The translations under genes were made by a program, and so were the position numbers. Under the pieces are notes generated by a model, which was not told the DNA's origin, did no database searches, and saw only the letters and a list, made by a program, of their open reading frames with translations. A stretch of DNA of 64,000 bases from Streptomyces sp. 7-21 (lineage in GTDB: Bacteria; Actinomycetota; Actinomycetes; Streptomycetales; Streptomycetaceae), in assembly GCF_016741785.1 (NCBI RefSeq), contig NZ_JAERRL010000004.1, forward strand, positions 186,001-250,000, read 5' to 3'. Of this stretch, positions 1-9,937 are shown in pieces; position 1 is the stretch's first letter; each line of letters starts with the position of its first letter.

Positions 1-1
1 G

Positions 2-2722
2 GAGCTGCTCACCCGGACCATCATGTTCGCCGTCTTCGGCGTGGTGATGGCGCTGGCCGTGGGGTTCAACATCTGGCTGGCGCACCGGCTGCGCCCGCCG
101 CTGAGCGCCATGTCCATGGAGCAGCAGAATCTCGACCGCTACCGGATGAGTATCGCGCCGTACAAGCGGTGGATTCTGCTGGGCGTCTCGCTGCTGATCG
201 GTCTGATCGCGGGCGGTTCGGCCTCCGCGCAGTGGCGGACGTGGCTCCAGTTCGTCAACGGCACGTCCTTCGGCGAGGTGGACCCGCAGTTCCACAAGGA
301 CGTGTCGTTCTACGCGTTCGACTACCCGTTCTACCGGTTCCTGCTCGGGTTCGGCTTCGCCGTGGTCGTGCTGTCGATCATCGGCGCGGCGCTGACGCAC
401 TACCTGTACGGCGGGCTGCGGATCACCACCCCGGGGAGCCGCATCACACAGGCGGCCACCGGGCATCTGTCCGTGCTGCTTGGCCTGTTCGTCGCGCTGA
501 AGGCGGTGGCCTACTGGCTCGACCGCTACGGGCTCGCCCTGAAGAGCGGTGAGTTCCGCGAGGCGGGCTGGACGGGCCTGCGGTACGTCGACGCGAACGC
601 GTACCTCCCGGCCAAGACGATCCTGACGATCATCGCCGCGATCTGCGCCCTGCTGTTCTTCGCGACCCTGTGGCGCCGTGGCTGGCAGCTGCCGGTGCTG
701 GGCCTGGGCCTGATGGTGCTCTCCGCGGTCCTGATCGGCGGCGTCTACCCGGCACTGGTGCAGCAGTTCCAGGTCCGGCCGAACGAGCAGGCCCGGGAGA
801 GCGAGTACATCGAGCGGCACATGCAGGCGACGAAGGACGCCTACGACATCGCCGACGCGCAGATCGACGACTACCCGGGAACGACGGACGCCGATCCGGA
901 GACGCTGCGGAACTCGGTGGCGCAGACGGCCAGCATCCGCCTGCTCGACCCGAACGTGGTCTCGCCCGCGTACCAGCAGATCCAGCAGGTGCGCGGCTAC
1001 TACCAGTTCCCGTCCACTCTGGACGTGGACCGCTACCCGACCGCGGACGGCGAGGAGCAGGACACCGTCATCGGCCTGCGCGAGATGAACGTCAACTCCG
1101 TGCCGGAGAGCAACTGGATCAACGACCACTTCCGCTACACCCACGGCTTCGGGATGGTCGCGGCGTCCGGCACCGAGCTGCAGAGCAACGGCGAGCCGCG
1201 CTTCACCGAGCAGGACCTCCCGCCCGAGGGCCAGATCAGCGAGCTCGGCGAGTACGAGCCGCGGATCTACTTCGGTGAGTACACCACGCAGTACTCCATC
1301 GTGGGCGGCCCGCAGCGGGAGATCGACTACGCCGGCGAGGACGGCGAGGTCGAGTACAGCTACCAGGTGGACGGCGCGGGCGTCAGCCTGGACAACTACT
1401 TCAACCGCGCCGCGTACGCGCTGACGATGGGCGAGCCCCAGATCCTGTACTCCGGGGCGATCGGTGAGGGGTCGCAGATCCTCTACAACCGCACGCCCAA
1501 GGAGCGCGTGCAGGCGGTGGCGCCGTGGCTGACGATCGACGGTGACCCGTACCCGGCGGTGGTGGACGGCCAGATCCTGTGGATCGTCGACGCCTACACC
1601 ACGACCAACGGCTACCCGTACTCGTCGCGGACGACGCTGGGTGACGCCACCGAGACCTCGCTGACCGAGGAGCAGGGTGAGGTCATCGCCCAGCAGAACC
1701 AGGTCAACTACATCCGCAACTCGGTGAAGGCGACCGTCAACGCCTACACCGGTGAGGTCATCCTCTACGAGTGGGATGAGAACGACCCGGTGCTCCAGAC
1801 CTGGATGAAGGCGTTCCCGGGCACGGTGCAGGACCGGAGCGAGATCAGCGACGCGCTGATGGACCACCTGCGGTACCCGCAGGACCTGTTCAACGTCCAG
1901 CGTGAGCTGCTCCAGCGGTACCACGTGGACAACCCCGGGCAGTTCTACTCCGGTTCGGAGCGCTGGCAGGTGCCGGACGACCCGACGACCGATGACGGTA
2001 CGTCGGTGCCGCCGTATTACCTGAGCATGGCGATGCCGGACCAGGACGAGCCGGTGTTCTCGCTGACCACGACGTTCACGCCGCTCAACCGTGAGACGCT
2101 GTCGGCGTACATGGCCGTCGAGGCGGACGCGCGAAGTCCTGACTACGGCACCATCAGAGTGCTGACCCTGCCGTCCAACACGACGGTCTGGGGTCCGCAG
2201 CAGGTGCAGAGCCGCTTCAACTCCGATACCGAGGTCGCGAACCAGATCAACATCTGGCAGCGCGGTGACTCGCAGGTCAGATACGGCAACCTGCTGACGG
2301 TGCCGTTGCAGGGCGGGCTGCTGTACGTCCAGCCGGTGTACGTGCTCGGTGCGGGGCAGAACTACCCGCTGATGCAGCGGGTGCTGGTGGCCTACGGCGA
2401 GGAGATCGCCTTCGAGCCGACGCTCGACCAGGCGCTGGACGTGGTCTTCGGCGTCGAGGGCGCGGAGGAGACGCCGCCCGAAGGTGAGGAAGGCGACGGC
2501 GGAGAGGGCCAGGAGGAGCAGCCGCCGCCGGACGCCGACGCCACGCTGGAGGAGACCATCCAGGAGGCTCAGGACGCCTACGCGGACGCCCAGGAGGCGT
2601 ACGCCGACGGCGACTGGGAGGCCTACGCCGACGCCCAGCAGCGGCTCCAGGAGGCGCTGGAGCGGCTCGGCGAACTCCCCGCCGGACGCCAGGAGGAGGA
2701 GCCTGAGGCATCACAGTCTTAG
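2..2722 (+). CDS. UPF0182 family integral membrane protein, 5' end outside window
   Basis: The frame is open to the left edge, so the N-terminus is missing; actinobacterial members are about 980-1000 aa and about 906 residues are visible. Five hydrophobic segments lie in roughly the first 250 visible residues. A very long polar region follows (about residues 260-820), rich in Tyr, Asp and Gln, and is probably extracytoplasmic. The C-terminal tail is first Glu/Gly/Gln/Pro-rich and then an Ala/Asp/Tyr/Glu-rich helix with repeated EAYAD-type units that looks coiled-coil forming. This layout is the UPF0182 pattern. The biochemical function of the family is unknown to me. A strong terminator follows the stop codon, so this is the end of its transcription unit. 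Confidence 0.88.
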   Translation, partial: ELLTRTIMFAVFGVVMALAVGFNIWLAHRLRPPLSAMSMEQQNLDRYRMSIAPYKRWILLGVSLLIGLIAGGSASAQWRTWLQFVNGTSFGEVDPQFHKDVSFYAFDYPFYRFLLGFGFAVVVLSIIGAALTHYLYGGLRITTPGSRITQAATGHLSVLLGLFVALKAVAYWLDRYGLALKSGEFREAGWTGLRYVDANAYLPAKTILTIIAAICALLFFATLWRRGWQLPVLGLGLMVLSAVLIGGVYPALVQQFQVRPNEQARESEYIERHMQATKDAYDIADAQIDDYPGTTDADPETLRNSVAQTASIRLLDPNVVSPAYQQIQQVRGYYQFPSTLDVDRYPTADGEEQDTVIGLREMNVNSVPESNWINDHFRYTHGFGMVAASGTELQSNGEPRFTEQDLPPEGQISELGEYEPRIYFGEYTTQYSIVGGPQREIDYAGEDGEVEYSYQVDGAGVSLDNYFNRAAYALTMGEPQILYSGAIGEGSQILYNRTPKERVQAVAPWLTIDGDPYPAVVDGQILWIVDAYTTTNGYPYSSRTTLGDATETSLTEEQGEVIAQQNQVNYIRNSVKATVNAYTGEVILYEWDENDPVLQTWMKAFPGTVQDRSEISDALMDHLRYPQDLFNVQRELLQRYHVDNPGQFYSGSERWQVPDDPTTDDGTSVPPYYLSMAMPDQDEPVFSLTTTFTPLNRETLSAYMAVEADARSPDYGTIRVLTLPSNTTVWGPQQVQSRFNSDTEVANQINIWQRGDSQVRYGNLLTVPLQGGLLYVQPVYVLGAGQNYPLMQRVLVAYGEEIAFEPTLDQALDVVFGVEGAEETPPEGEEGDGGEGQEEQPPPDADATLEETIQEAQDAYADAQEAYADGDWEAYADAQQRLQEALERLGELPAGRQEEEPEASQS

Positions 2723-2772
2723 CTCCTTCGGCTGACTGACCGGCTGTCAGCGGCCGGCCGGCAAAGGCGCGA

Positions 2773-2810
2773 GAACGGGTCCGGAAGCCACGCGGCTTCC
2801 GGGCCCGTTC
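2773..2810. terminator. Hairpin terminator after the UPF0182 gene
   Basis: A 17-bp stem (one G-T pair) closes a 4-nt loop at 2790-2793. There is no long T tract, which is normal for high-GC actinobacteria. It lies 50 nt after the stop codon of the membrane protein gene. Confidence 0.75.
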
Positions 2811-3046
2811 CATGCCGTATCACGATGTCAGCCCTGGGCATCAGTTCGGCCCGGCACGCTCCCACCTCGCTGACCTGCGGTGACGCGCGGCTGCCACCAT
2901 GCTGGGTAGGAATCGTGGCGGAACCTGGACAACTCCCTCCCTCACTCTGCGTTTGGGTGTATCCATATCGGGAAGTCGATAAACCGCTGAAGTGACTTCA
3001 CTGGCTGCGGTATACCAGGTGTACGCAGGTTTCAGGTGGTGCGACT
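2811..3046 (+). promoter_or_regulatory. Upstream region of the Sel1-repeat gene
   Basis: This is the rest of a 324-nt gap. It is less GC-rich than the genes around it and should hold the promoter of the repeat protein. A short palindrome (GAAGT-g-ACTTC, 2989-2999) and a TATACC box just after it are the only candidates I see. No small ORF is convincing. Confidence 0.35.
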
Positions 3047-4792
3047 ATGGACCTTATGGGGGACAAGGCGAGGTTCGAGAACAGTCGTGCAGCCGCGCGC
3101 GAGGGCGCGCGGCTGCTGCGCCTGGGCGACCTGGACAACGCCGAGGCGCCGCTGCGCGCCGCCGCAGCCGACGGTGAGCGCTCGGCCGCCAACAACCTCG
3201 GGGTCCTCCTGTACCAGTCGGGGCGCGCCGAGGAGGCCGCCGAGTGGTGGCGCGTCGCCGCCGTCGCCGGCTCCGCCCCCGCCGCCCACGCGCTCGGCCG
3301 TTACCACCGCGAGCGCGGCGACGAGAACGCCGCCGAGTACTGGCTGCGCCAGGCCGCCGAGGCGGGCCACGCCTCCGGCGCCTACGCGCTGGCCGACCTG
3401 CTGGACCACCGCGGCGCCCGCGGCGCGGCCAAGTGGTTCCGCGCCGCCGCCGAACTCGGCCACCGCGAGGCCGCGTACCGGTACGGCTGCCTGGTGAGCG
3501 AGGGCAAGGCCGGCAGCGAGAGCGGCGGCGCCGAGCCGTGGCTGCGCCAGGCCGCCGCGCGCGGCCACGTCCGGGCCGCCCTGCGCCTCGGCGCCCTGCT
3601 GGAGGAGGCGGGGCAGGTCGAGGAGGCGGGCCGGTGGTACGTGCAGGCCGCGGAGGCGGGCGAGCCGCGTGCCGCGAGCGCCCTCGGTTTCCTGCTGCGC
3701 GACGCGGGCGACGAGGCCGCCGCCGAGCGCTGGTGGCGCCGCGCTGCCCGTGAGGGGGACGGCCCGGCCGCCAACGCGCTGGGCGCGCTTCACGCCGAGC
3801 GCGGCGAGCGCCAGGAGGCGCAGCGCTGGTACCGCGTGGCGCTGGAGGCGGGCGACACCAACGGCGCGTTCAACCTCGCGCTGCTGTGCGCGGGCCAGGG
3901 CCAGACGGCGCAGGCCGAGCAGTGGTACCGGCGCGCCGCCTATGCCGGTCACCGTGAGGCCGCCAACGCGCTGGCGGTGCTGCTGCTCCAGCGCGGCGAC
4001 GAGGCGGGCGCGGAGCCGTGGTTCTCCAAGGCCGCGGAGGCCGGGAGCATCGACGCCGCGTTCAACCTCGGCATCCTCTACGCGGGGCGGGGCGAGACGG
4101 CCGAGGCCCGGCGCTGGTACGAGCGGGCCGCCGCCAAGGGCCACGCCGAGGCCGCGCTCCAGGTCGCGGTCGAGCTGCTGCGCGACGGCGACGGCGAGGA
4201 GGACGAGCGCCAGGCCGAGCGGCACCTGCGCCGCGCGGCTGAGGGCGGCAGCGTCGAGGGCGCGTTCCGCCTGGCCGTGCTGCTGGAGCGGCGGGCGCGG
4301 GCGGCTGCCGCCCGCGGCGGCGAGCCGGATCCGGCCGGGGACCTCGCCGGCGGTCCGGGGAGCCTTGCCGGGGCCGTCCCCGGGGACGGCGGCCAGCCGG
4401 AGCACGAGCGCTGGTACGAGCACGCCGCCGAGCGCGGCCACCGCCGGGCCCAGGTGCGGCTGGGCATGTGCGCCGCCACGCGCGGCGACGCCGTGGAGGC
4501 CGCGCGCTGGTACCGGGCGGCAGCCGAGGCGGGCAGCCGCAACGGCGCGTTCAACCTCGGGCTGCTGCTGGCCCGCGAGGGCAGCGAGCCGGAGGCGGCG
4601 CTGTGGTGGACCCGCGCGGCCGAGGCGGGGCACGGGCGTGCCGCCCTGCGCCTGGCGCTGCTCGCTTCGCGGCGCGGCGACCTGGACGAGGGCGGCTCGT
4701 GGTGCACCCGCGCCATGGAGCTGGGCCCGGCGGAGGTCGCCGAGCGTGCCGCCCGGCTGCGCGACGCGCTGCGCCAGGAGCTGACGGCCTGA
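3047..4792 (+). CDS. Sel1-like/TPR repeat protein
   Basis: A 581-aa soluble protein built almost entirely of about 36-residue helical repeats of the Sel1/TPR class. Each unit contains alternations such as W-Y-x-x-A-A-E-A-G-x and A-x-N-L-G-x-L. I count about fourteen units, broken near residues 415-450 by a Gly/Pro/Asp-rich linker. Such solenoids are protein-interaction scaffolds, and no catalytic domain is present. There is no signal peptide or membrane segment, so it is probably cytoplasmic. The first ATG is chosen; a second in-frame ATG lies three codons later. Repeat-rich sequence produces long open frames on both strands here, but only this one gives a coherent repeat protein. The partner is unknown. 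Confidence 0.85.
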   Translation: MDLMGDKARFENSRAAAREGARLLRLGDLDNAEAPLRAAAADGERSAANNLGVLLYQSGRAEEAAEWWRVAAVAGSAPAAHALGRYHRERGDENAAEYWLRQAAEAGHASGAYALADLLDHRGARGAAKWFRAAAELGHREAAYRYGCLVSEGKAGSESGGAEPWLRQAAARGHVRAALRLGALLEEAGQVEEAGRWYVQAAEAGEPRAASALGFLLRDAGDEAAAERWWRRAAREGDGPAANALGALHAERGERQEAQRWYRVALEAGDTNGAFNLALLCAGQGQTAQAEQWYRRAAYAGHREAANALAVLLLQRGDEAGAEPWFSKAAEAGSIDAAFNLGILYAGRGETAEARRWYERAAAKGHAEAALQVAVELLRDGDGEEDERQAERHLRRAAEGGSVEGAFRLAVLLERRARAAAARGGEPDPAGDLAGGPGSLAGAVPGDGGQPEHERWYEHAAERGHRRAQVRLGMCAATRGDAVEAARWYRAAAEAGSRNGAFNLGLLLAREGSEPEAALWWTRAAEAGHGRAALRLALLASRRGDLDEGGSWCTRAMELGPAEVAERAARLRDALRQELTA

Positions 4793-4812
4793 CGGGCCGG
4801 CCTGAAGCGGTG

Positions 4813-4846
4813 CGGCCGGTCCTCCCGGCACCGGGAGGACCGGCCG
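4813..4846. terminator. Bidirectional terminator
   Basis: A perfect 14-bp stem (arms 4813-4826 and 4833-4846) with a 6-nt loop sits between two convergent stop codons and can serve both genes. Confidence 0.8.
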
Positions 4847-4847
4847 T

Positions 4848-5567
4848 CTACGTGCCGAACTCCTGTACCGCGGCGCTCACGAAGCTGGCCAGCCGCGAGT
4901 GGTGGGCGCCGCGCCAGTAGACGCGGCCGCAGTCGAGGCACTGGGCGAAGACGTCGTAGCTGCGGCGCGTGCCGCCCTCCAGCCGGTCGGCGACGGCCGC
5001 CTTCTCGGCGTGCGCGAGGCGCCCGTTGCAGGCGGTGCAGCGCGTCCACGGCGTGAGCGCCGGGCGGAACCGCTCGAGCACGTCGCGGACCTGCTCGTCG
5101 GGCTTGTCGCTGTACACGTACGCGCCCGCCCACAGCTCCCGGCGCCGCAGCAGCCCGCGGTCGCGCGAGAGCAGCACCCGGCGCTCCGCGGCCGAGCGCG
5201 CCGCGAGCGCGGGGTCCCCCGGGTCCTGGCTGTCGTAGGCCGCGTCCACGCCGAGCAGCCGCAGCCGCCGCGCGAGCGTGCCGAGGTGGACGTCGAGCAG
5301 GAAGCGCGGCTTGCCGGGCAGCCGCTGCGGCCGCGGTACCGGGCCGACCGTCACCGACTCGCCGCCCTCGGGCACCAGGGAGACCGGGGCGTCGCGCCCG
5401 TCCACGACCAGCCCGCCGACCTCGGTCAGCGGCACCCCGGCCGACTCGATGAGGTGCCCGAGCGTTGAGGAGCCGTCGCACGGGACGCTGACGGGGCCGC
5501 GCCGGCGCTCGGACGGGAGCAGCGGCAGCAGCGCGGGCGCGAAGGTGAGGCGGACCGCCGCCCTCAT
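4848..5567 (-). CDS. Mut7-C ubiquitin-like/RNase domain protein
   Basis: A 239-aa protein with two parts. Residues 1-85 resemble the ubiquitin-like Mut7-C module. From about residue 90 there is a Mut7-C RNase domain (PIN-like), with the F-L-L-D-V-x-L-G-x-L-A-R-R-L-R start, an S-R-D-R-G-L-L segment, and two zinc-ribbon-type pairs, C-T-A-C and C-L-D-C. The family is predicted to be an RNA nuclease, but I know of no characterised role for the actinobacterial proteins. The ATG overlaps the stop codon of the upstream tetR gene (ATGA), so the two are probably co-transcribed. An in-frame extension 64 codons longer was rejected because it runs into the tetR coding region and is low-complexity Ala/Arg/Gly. 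Confidence 0.8.
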   Translation of the reverse strand: MRAAVRLTFAPALLPLLPSERRRGPVSVPCDGSSTLGHLIESAGVPLTEVGGLVVDGRDAPVSLVPEGGESVTVGPVPRPQRLPGKPRFLLDVHLGTLARRLRLLGVDAAYDSQDPGDPALAARSAAERRVLLSRDRGLLRRRELWAGAYVYSDKPDEQVRDVLERFRPALTPWTRCTACNGRLAHAEKAAVADRLEGGTRRSYDVFAQCLDCGRVYWRGAHHSRLASFVSAAVQEFGT

Positions 5568-6193
5568 CGCGCCGCCGCCGCGAAGGCGCCGCGGGCCATC
5601 TCGTGCAGCAGCCGCGCCGTTTCCTCGCGGCCGGGCTCCGAGGCGCCTGGCCGCGCCAGGTGGGGCGTGGAGTTCAGCAGGCCGAAGACGGCGTGCACGG
5701 CGGCGCGCGCCCGCGCCTCGGGCAGCTGCGGGTAGGCGCGGCGCACCACCGTCACCCACAGCTCGACGTACTGCCGCTGCAACCGCCGCACCCGCTTGCG
5801 GTCCTCCTCGGGCAGCCGGTCCAGCTCCCGGTCGTGCACGGTGATCAGGTCGCGGTCGTCCAGCGCGAAGTCGATGTGCCCGGCGATCAGCAGGTCCAGC
5901 GTGCCGGCGGCGGACCGCCCCTCCTGCTCGGCCTCGGCCACGCGCCGGTGCCCGCCGTCGCGGAGCCGGCCGCTGATGCCGACGAGCAGCTCGGCCAGCA
6001 TGGCGTCCTTGCCCGCGAAGTGCCGGTAGAGCGCCGGGCCGCTGATGCCGACGGCGGCTCCTATCTCGTCCACGCCCACGCCGTGGAAGCCGCGCTCGGC
6101 GAAGAGCCGGGACGCTTCCCGCAGGATCTGCTGGCGGCGGTCGCCCGGAGACGCGGTGGCGGGCGTGCGGGGAGCGGTCCTGCGCGGGGTCAT
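5564..6193 (-). CDS. TetR/AcrR family regulator of the adjacent acyl-CoA operon
   Basis: A 209-aa TetR-family repressor. The N-terminal helix-turn-helix spans about residues 20-65 ([21 protein letters not shown]) and is followed by an all-helical ligand domain. It is divergent from the carboxylase/HMG-CoA lyase/acyl-CoA dehydrogenase operon, so it probably represses that operon in response to an acyl-CoA or a related intermediate (inference). I place the start at the second ATG, not at 6202, because a TACAAT box (6201-6206) ends exactly 7 nt before it. That is the leaderless pattern seen at several other genes here. The upstream ATG would place the -10 box inside the gene. Confidence 0.82.
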   Translation of the reverse strand: MTPRRTAPRTPATASPGDRRQQILREASRLFAERGFHGVGVDEIGAAVGISGPALYRHFAGKDAMLAELLVGISGRLRDGGHRRVAEAEQEGRSAAGTLDLLIAGHIDFALDDRDLITVHDRELDRLPEEDRKRVRRLQRQYVELWVTVVRRAYPQLPEARARAAVHAVFGLLNSTPHLARPGASEPGREETARLLHEMARGAFAAAAR

Positions 6194-6200
6194 GCGTTCC

Positions 6201-6241
6201 ATTGTAGACAGCGGCTGTTAGCGACCGTTAACATTGTGCGT
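6201..6241. promoter_or_regulatory. Divergent promoters with TetR-type operator
   Basis: The rightward promoter has a TAGACA -35 (6205-6210), an 18-nt spacer and a TAACAT -10 (6229-6234), 7 nt before the carboxylase ATG, which implies a leaderless mRNA. The leftward -10 is TACAAT, read on the minus strand at 6201-6206. An imperfect 18-bp palindrome at 6216-6233 (seven of nine pairs match; TGTTA...TAACA) overlaps the rightward -10. It is the obvious TetR operator and could repress both directions. Confidence 0.7.
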
Positions 6242-7873
6242 ATGTGGCAGGCGCCCGTCCTCAGCACCGTCGCTGACCCCGCCTCCGAGGCGTTCCAGGC
6301 CAACGAGGCGGTGCACCGCGAGCTGTCCGCCCAGCTCCGCGAGAAGCTGGCCGCCGCCCGCCTCGGCGGTGGCGAGCGCGCCCGTGCCCGGCACCTCGCG
6401 CGGGGCAAGCTGCTGCCCCGCGACCGGGTGGACGCGCTGCTCGACCCGGGCTCGCCGTTCCTGGAGATCGCCCCGCTGGCCGCCGACGGCATGTATGAGG
6501 GCCAGGCCCCCGCCGCCGGGATCATCGCCGGCATCGGGCGCGTCAGCGGGCGCACGGCGGTCGTCGTGGCGAACGACGCGACCGTCAAGGGCGGCACGTA
6601 CTACCCGATGACCGTCAAGAAGCACCTGCGCGCGCAGGAGATAGCCCTGGAGAACCGCCTGCCCTGCCTGTACCTGGTGGACTCCGGGGGCGCGTTCCTC
6701 CCGATGCAGGACGAGGTCTTCCCCGACCGCGACCACTTCGGCCGCATCTTCTACCACCAGGCCCGCATGTCCGCCGCCGGCATCCCGCAGCTCGCGGCCG
6801 TCCTCGGCTCGTGTACGGCGGGCGGCGCGTACGTGCCCGCCATGAGCGACGAGGCCGTCATCGTGCGCGGGCAGGGCACGGTCTTCCTCGGCGGCCCGCC
6901 GCTGGTGAAGGCCGCGACCGGGGAGGTCGTCACCGCCGAGGAACTGGGCGGCGGTGAGGTCCACACCCGCGTCTCCGGCGTCACCGACCACCTCGCCGAG
7001 AACGACGCGCACGCGCTGCGGATCCTGCGCTCGCTGGCCGCGACGCTGCCGCCGGACGCGCCCCCACCCTGGCCGGTCGAGCCCGCCGAGGAGCCCGCCG
7101 TCGATCCGGCGCAGCTCTATGGCGTCGTGCCCCCGGACCCGCGCACGCCCTACGACGTGCGCGAGGTGATCGCCCGCATCGTGGACGGCTCCCGCTTCCA
7201 GGAGTTCAAGGCCGGCTACGGGCCCACGCTCGTCACCGGCTTCGCCCGGATCCACGGCCATCCGCTGGGCATCGTCGCCAACAACGGCATCCTCTTCTCG
7301 GAGTCCGCCCTCAAGGGCGCCCACTTCATCGAGCTGTGCGACCAGCGCGGCATTCCGCTGCTGTTCCTGCAGAACGTCTCCGGCTTCATGGTCGGCCGCT
7401 CCTACGAGGCGGGCGGCATCGCCAAGCACGGCGCCAAGATGGTCACGGCCGTCGCCTGTGCCCGGGTGCCGAAGCTGACCGTCGTCATCGGCGGCTCCTA
7501 CGGCGCGGGCAACTACTCGATGTGCGGCCGGGCGTACGGTCCCCGGTTCCTGTGGATGTGGCCCAACGCCAAGATTTCCGTCATGGGCGGCGAGCAGGCC
7601 GCCGCCGTGCTCGCGACCGTGCGGCGCGACCAGCTGGCCGCCCGCGGCGAGGAGTGGTCCGAGGCGGACGAGGAGGCGTTCAAGGCGCCCATCCGCCAGC
7701 GGTACGAGCGGCAGGGCAGCGCGTACTACGCCACCGCGCGGCTGTGGGACGACGGCGTCATCGACCCGCTCCAGACCCGCACCGTCCTCGGGCTGGCGCT
7801 GACGGCGTGTGCCCGGGCGCCGCTGCCCGCGCGCGATCCGCACGAGCCGCGGTTCGGCGTCTTCCGCATGTGA
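6242..7873 (+). CDS. Acyl-CoA carboxylase beta subunit, probably 3-methylcrotonyl-CoA carboxylase
   Basis: A 543-aa carboxyltransferase that moves the carboxyl group from biotin to an acyl-CoA. Both crotonase-like halves are visible: an N-terminal half with V-D-S-G-G-A-F-L and [10 protein letters not shown], and a C-terminal half with [13 protein letters not shown] followed by R-F-L-W-M-W-P-N-A and V-M-G-G-E-Q-A. The W-M-W-P-N-A/M-G-G-E-Q segment and the downstream HMG-CoA lyase fit methylcrotonyl-CoA carboxylase of leucine breakdown better than acetyl- or propionyl-CoA carboxylase. It is the first gene of the operon, with no Shine-Dalgarno sequence and a leaderless promoter. From memory, Streptomyces coelicolor has the same gene order. 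Confidence 0.9.
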   Translation: MWQAPVLSTVADPASEAFQANEAVHRELSAQLREKLAAARLGGGERARARHLARGKLLPRDRVDALLDPGSPFLEIAPLAADGMYEGQAPAAGIIAGIGRVSGRTAVVVANDATVKGGTYYPMTVKKHLRAQEIALENRLPCLYLVDSGGAFLPMQDEVFPDRDHFGRIFYHQARMSAAGIPQLAAVLGSCTAGGAYVPAMSDEAVIVRGQGTVFLGGPPLVKAATGEVVTAEELGGGEVHTRVSGVTDHLAENDAHALRILRSLAATLPPDAPPPWPVEPAEEPAVDPAQLYGVVPPDPRTPYDVREVIARIVDGSRFQEFKAGYGPTLVTGFARIHGHPLGIVANNGILFSESALKGAHFIELCDQRGIPLLFLQNVSGFMVGRSYEAGGIAKHGAKMVTAVACARVPKLTVVIGGSYGAGNYSMCGRAYGPRFLWMWPNAKISVMGGEQAAAVLATVRRDQLAARGEEWSEADEEAFKAPIRQRYERQGSAYYATARLWDDGVIDPLQTRTVLGLALTACARAPLPARDPHEPRFGVFRM

Positions 7874-7900
7874 GCCACCGGGACAAGGGGAGGAGCAGCG

Positions 7901-9937
7901 ATGTTCGACACCGTCCTCGTCGCCAACCGCGGCGAGATCGCCGTCCGCGTCATCGGCACGCTCCGCCGTCTCGGCGTGGCCTCCGTCGCGGTCTACACCG
8001 AGGCCGACGCCGCCGCGCGCCACGTCGCCACGGCGGACACGGCGGTGCGCGTCGGCAGCTACCTCGACGCCGCCGAGCTGCTCGGGGCCGCCCGCGCCAC
8101 CGGCGCTAAGGCCGTCCACCCCGGCTACGGCTTCCTCGCGGAGAACGCCGCGTTCGCGCGCGCCGTCACCGACGCGGGCCTGGTGTTCATCGGCCCGCCC
8201 GCCTCCGCCATCGCCTTGATGGGCGACAAGATCCGCGCCCGGGAGGCGGTCGAGGCCGCGGGCGTCCCCGTGCTGCCGGGCGTCCCGCTCGACGGGCCCG
8301 GCGGGCTCAGCGCGGCCCGCGCCCTCGGAGCGCCGCTGCTGCTCAAGCCCGCGGCCGGAGGCGGCGGCAAGGGCATGCGCCTGCTGCGCGACGCGGCGGA
8401 ACTCGCCGGGCTCGGCCAGGCGGCCGAGGCGGCCCGGCGCGAGGCCCGCGCGGCGTTCGGCGACGACACGCTGCTGGCCGAGCGCTACGTCGCCCGGCCC
8501 CGGCATATCGAGATCCAGGTGCTGGCGGACGCGCACGGCGGCGTGGTGCACCTGGGTGAGCGGGAGTGCTCGTTGCAGCGTCGGCACCAGAAGGTGATCG
8601 AGGAAGCGCCCAGCCCGCTGCTCGACGAGGCGTCCCGGGCCGCCATGGGCGAGGCCGCCGTGGCCGCCGCGCGGGCCTGCGGCTACGTCGGCGCGGGCAC
8701 CGTCGAGTTCCTCGTCGCCGGCGAGGCCGCGAGCGAGGGGGCCGGGGGAGGCTCGCCGGTCCGGCACTACTTCATGGAGATGAACACCCGCCTCCAGGTC
8801 GAGCACCCGGTGACCGAGGCCGTCACCGGCCTGGACCTGGTCGAGGCGCAGCTGCGGGTCGCGGCCGGCGAGCCGCTGCCGTTCGGCCAGGACGGCGTGC
8901 CCGCGCCCCGGGGACACGCCGTGGAGGCGCGCCTCTGCGCCGAGACGCCCCGCCTGGCGGCCGGCGGCGAGCGGGTCGACTTCCTGCCCGCCGGCGGCAG
9001 CGTTCTGCTGCTGCGCGAGCCCGGCGGCGAGGGCGTCCGCGTCGACTCCGGGCTCGCCGAAGGCGACGAGATCGGCACCGCCTACGACCCGCTGCTCAGC
9101 AAGGTCATCGCGCACGGCCCCGACCGTGCCACCGCCCTGCGGCGGCTGCGCGCGGCCCTGGCCCGCACCGCCGTGCTCGGCGTCGGGACCAACACCGGCT
9201 TCCTCCGCCGCCTGCTGGCCCACCCCGACGTGGCGGCCGGACGGCTGGACACCGGCCTCGTCGAACGGGAGGCCGCCGCGCTGCTGCCGCCCGCCGTCCC
9301 CGTCGAGGTCTACGCGGCGGCCGCCCTGCTGCGGCAGGCCGCGCTGGAACCGCCCCCGGACGGCTGGCGCGATCCGTTCGCCCTGCCGACCGGCTGGCGG
9401 CTCGGCGGCGAGCCCGCCTGGACGGTCCACGCCCTGCGGGTGCCGGGCCACGAGCCGGTGACGGTCGAGGTGCGCGGCCTCGCCGCCCGCGCTGAGGTCC
9501 GGCTGGCCGGCGAGGCCCAGGCCCGGCCCGCCCGCCTGCTGCGCGCCGCCCCGGGCGGCGCCTCGGTCACGCTCGAACTCGACGGCGTCGTGCACGTGTT
9601 CGACCACGCCGCTGCGCCCGGCGGCCACTGGCTGGGCCGGGAGGGCGACGCCTGGCACGTCAGGGAGCACGACCCGCTGGCGCTGGCCGCCTCGGCCGCC
9701 TCGGGCGGGGAGGACACCCTCACCGCGCCCATGCCCGGCACCGTCACCCTCGTCAAGGCCGCCGCCGGGGACGAGGTGACGGCCGGCCAGCAGCTGCTGG
9801 TGGTCGAGGCGATGAAGATGGAGCACGTCATCGCGGCCCCGCACGACGGCACCGTCGCCGCCATCGAGGTCGCGCCGGGCGCCACCGTCGCCATGGACCA
9901 GGTGCTCGCCCGCGTCACCCCGAAGGAGCAGCGATGA
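7901..9937 (+). CDS. Biotin-dependent acyl-CoA carboxylase alpha subunit (biotin carboxylase + BCCP)
   Basis: A 678-aa protein. Residues 1-450 are biotin carboxylase: the N-terminal V-A-N-R-G-E-I-A-V-R, a Gly-rich ATP-grasp loop near residue 150 (P-A-A-G-G-G-G-K-G-M), H-I-E-I-Q-V and E-M-N-T-R-L-Q-V-E-H-P. A linker of about 130 residues follows, then a biotinyl domain with E-A-M-K-M-E-H, where Lys639 is the biotin site. It charges biotin with bicarbonate using ATP and pairs with the beta subunit encoded just upstream (27-nt gap, good Shine-Dalgarno GGGGAGGAG). The stop overlaps the HMG-CoA lyase start by 4 nt (ATGA), indicating translational coupling. Best read as the methylcrotonyl-CoA carboxylase alpha chain. 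Confidence 0.92.
   Translation: MFDTVLVANRGEIAVRVIGTLRRLGVASVAVYTEADAAARHVATADTAVRVGSYLDAAELLGAARATGAKAVHPGYGFLAENAAFARAVTDAGLVFIGPPASAIALMGDKIRAREAVEAAGVPVLPGVPLDGPGGLSAARALGAPLLLKPAAGGGGKGMRLLRDAAELAGLGQAAEAARREARAAFGDDTLLAERYVARPRHIEIQVLADAHGGVVHLGERECSLQRRHQKVIEEAPSPLLDEASRAAMGEAAVAAARACGYVGAGTVEFLVAGEAASEGAGGGSPVRHYFMEMNTRLQVEHPVTEAVTGLDLVEAQLRVAAGEPLPFGQDGVPAPRGHAVEARLCAETPRLAAGGERVDFLPAGGSVLLLREPGGEGVRVDSGLAEGDEIGTAYDPLLSKVIAHGPDRATALRRLRAALARTAVLGVGTNTGFLRRLLAHPDVAAGRLDTGLVEREAAALLPPAVPVEVYAAAALLRQAALEPPPDGWRDPFALPTGWRLGGEPAWTVHALRVPGHEPVTVEVRGLAARAEVRLAGEAQARPARLLRAAPGGASVTLELDGVVHVFDHAAAPGGHWLGREGDAWHVREHDPLALAASAASGGEDTLTAPMPGTVTLVKAAAGDEVTAGQQLLVVEAMKMEHVIAAPHDGTVAAIEVAPGATVAMDQVLARVTPKEQR

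Noticed and set aside
3032..4831. Antisense open frame across the Sel1-repeat gene
   Set aside because: The repeat structure on the plus strand creates mirror repeats on the other; only the plus strand encodes recognisable Sel1 units.
6218..9844. Very long open frame (about 1200 codons) antisense to the carboxylase genes
   Set aside because: It has the low-complexity Gly/Arg/Ala/His composition of a high-GC shadow frame and no domain, and the plus-strand genes are certain.
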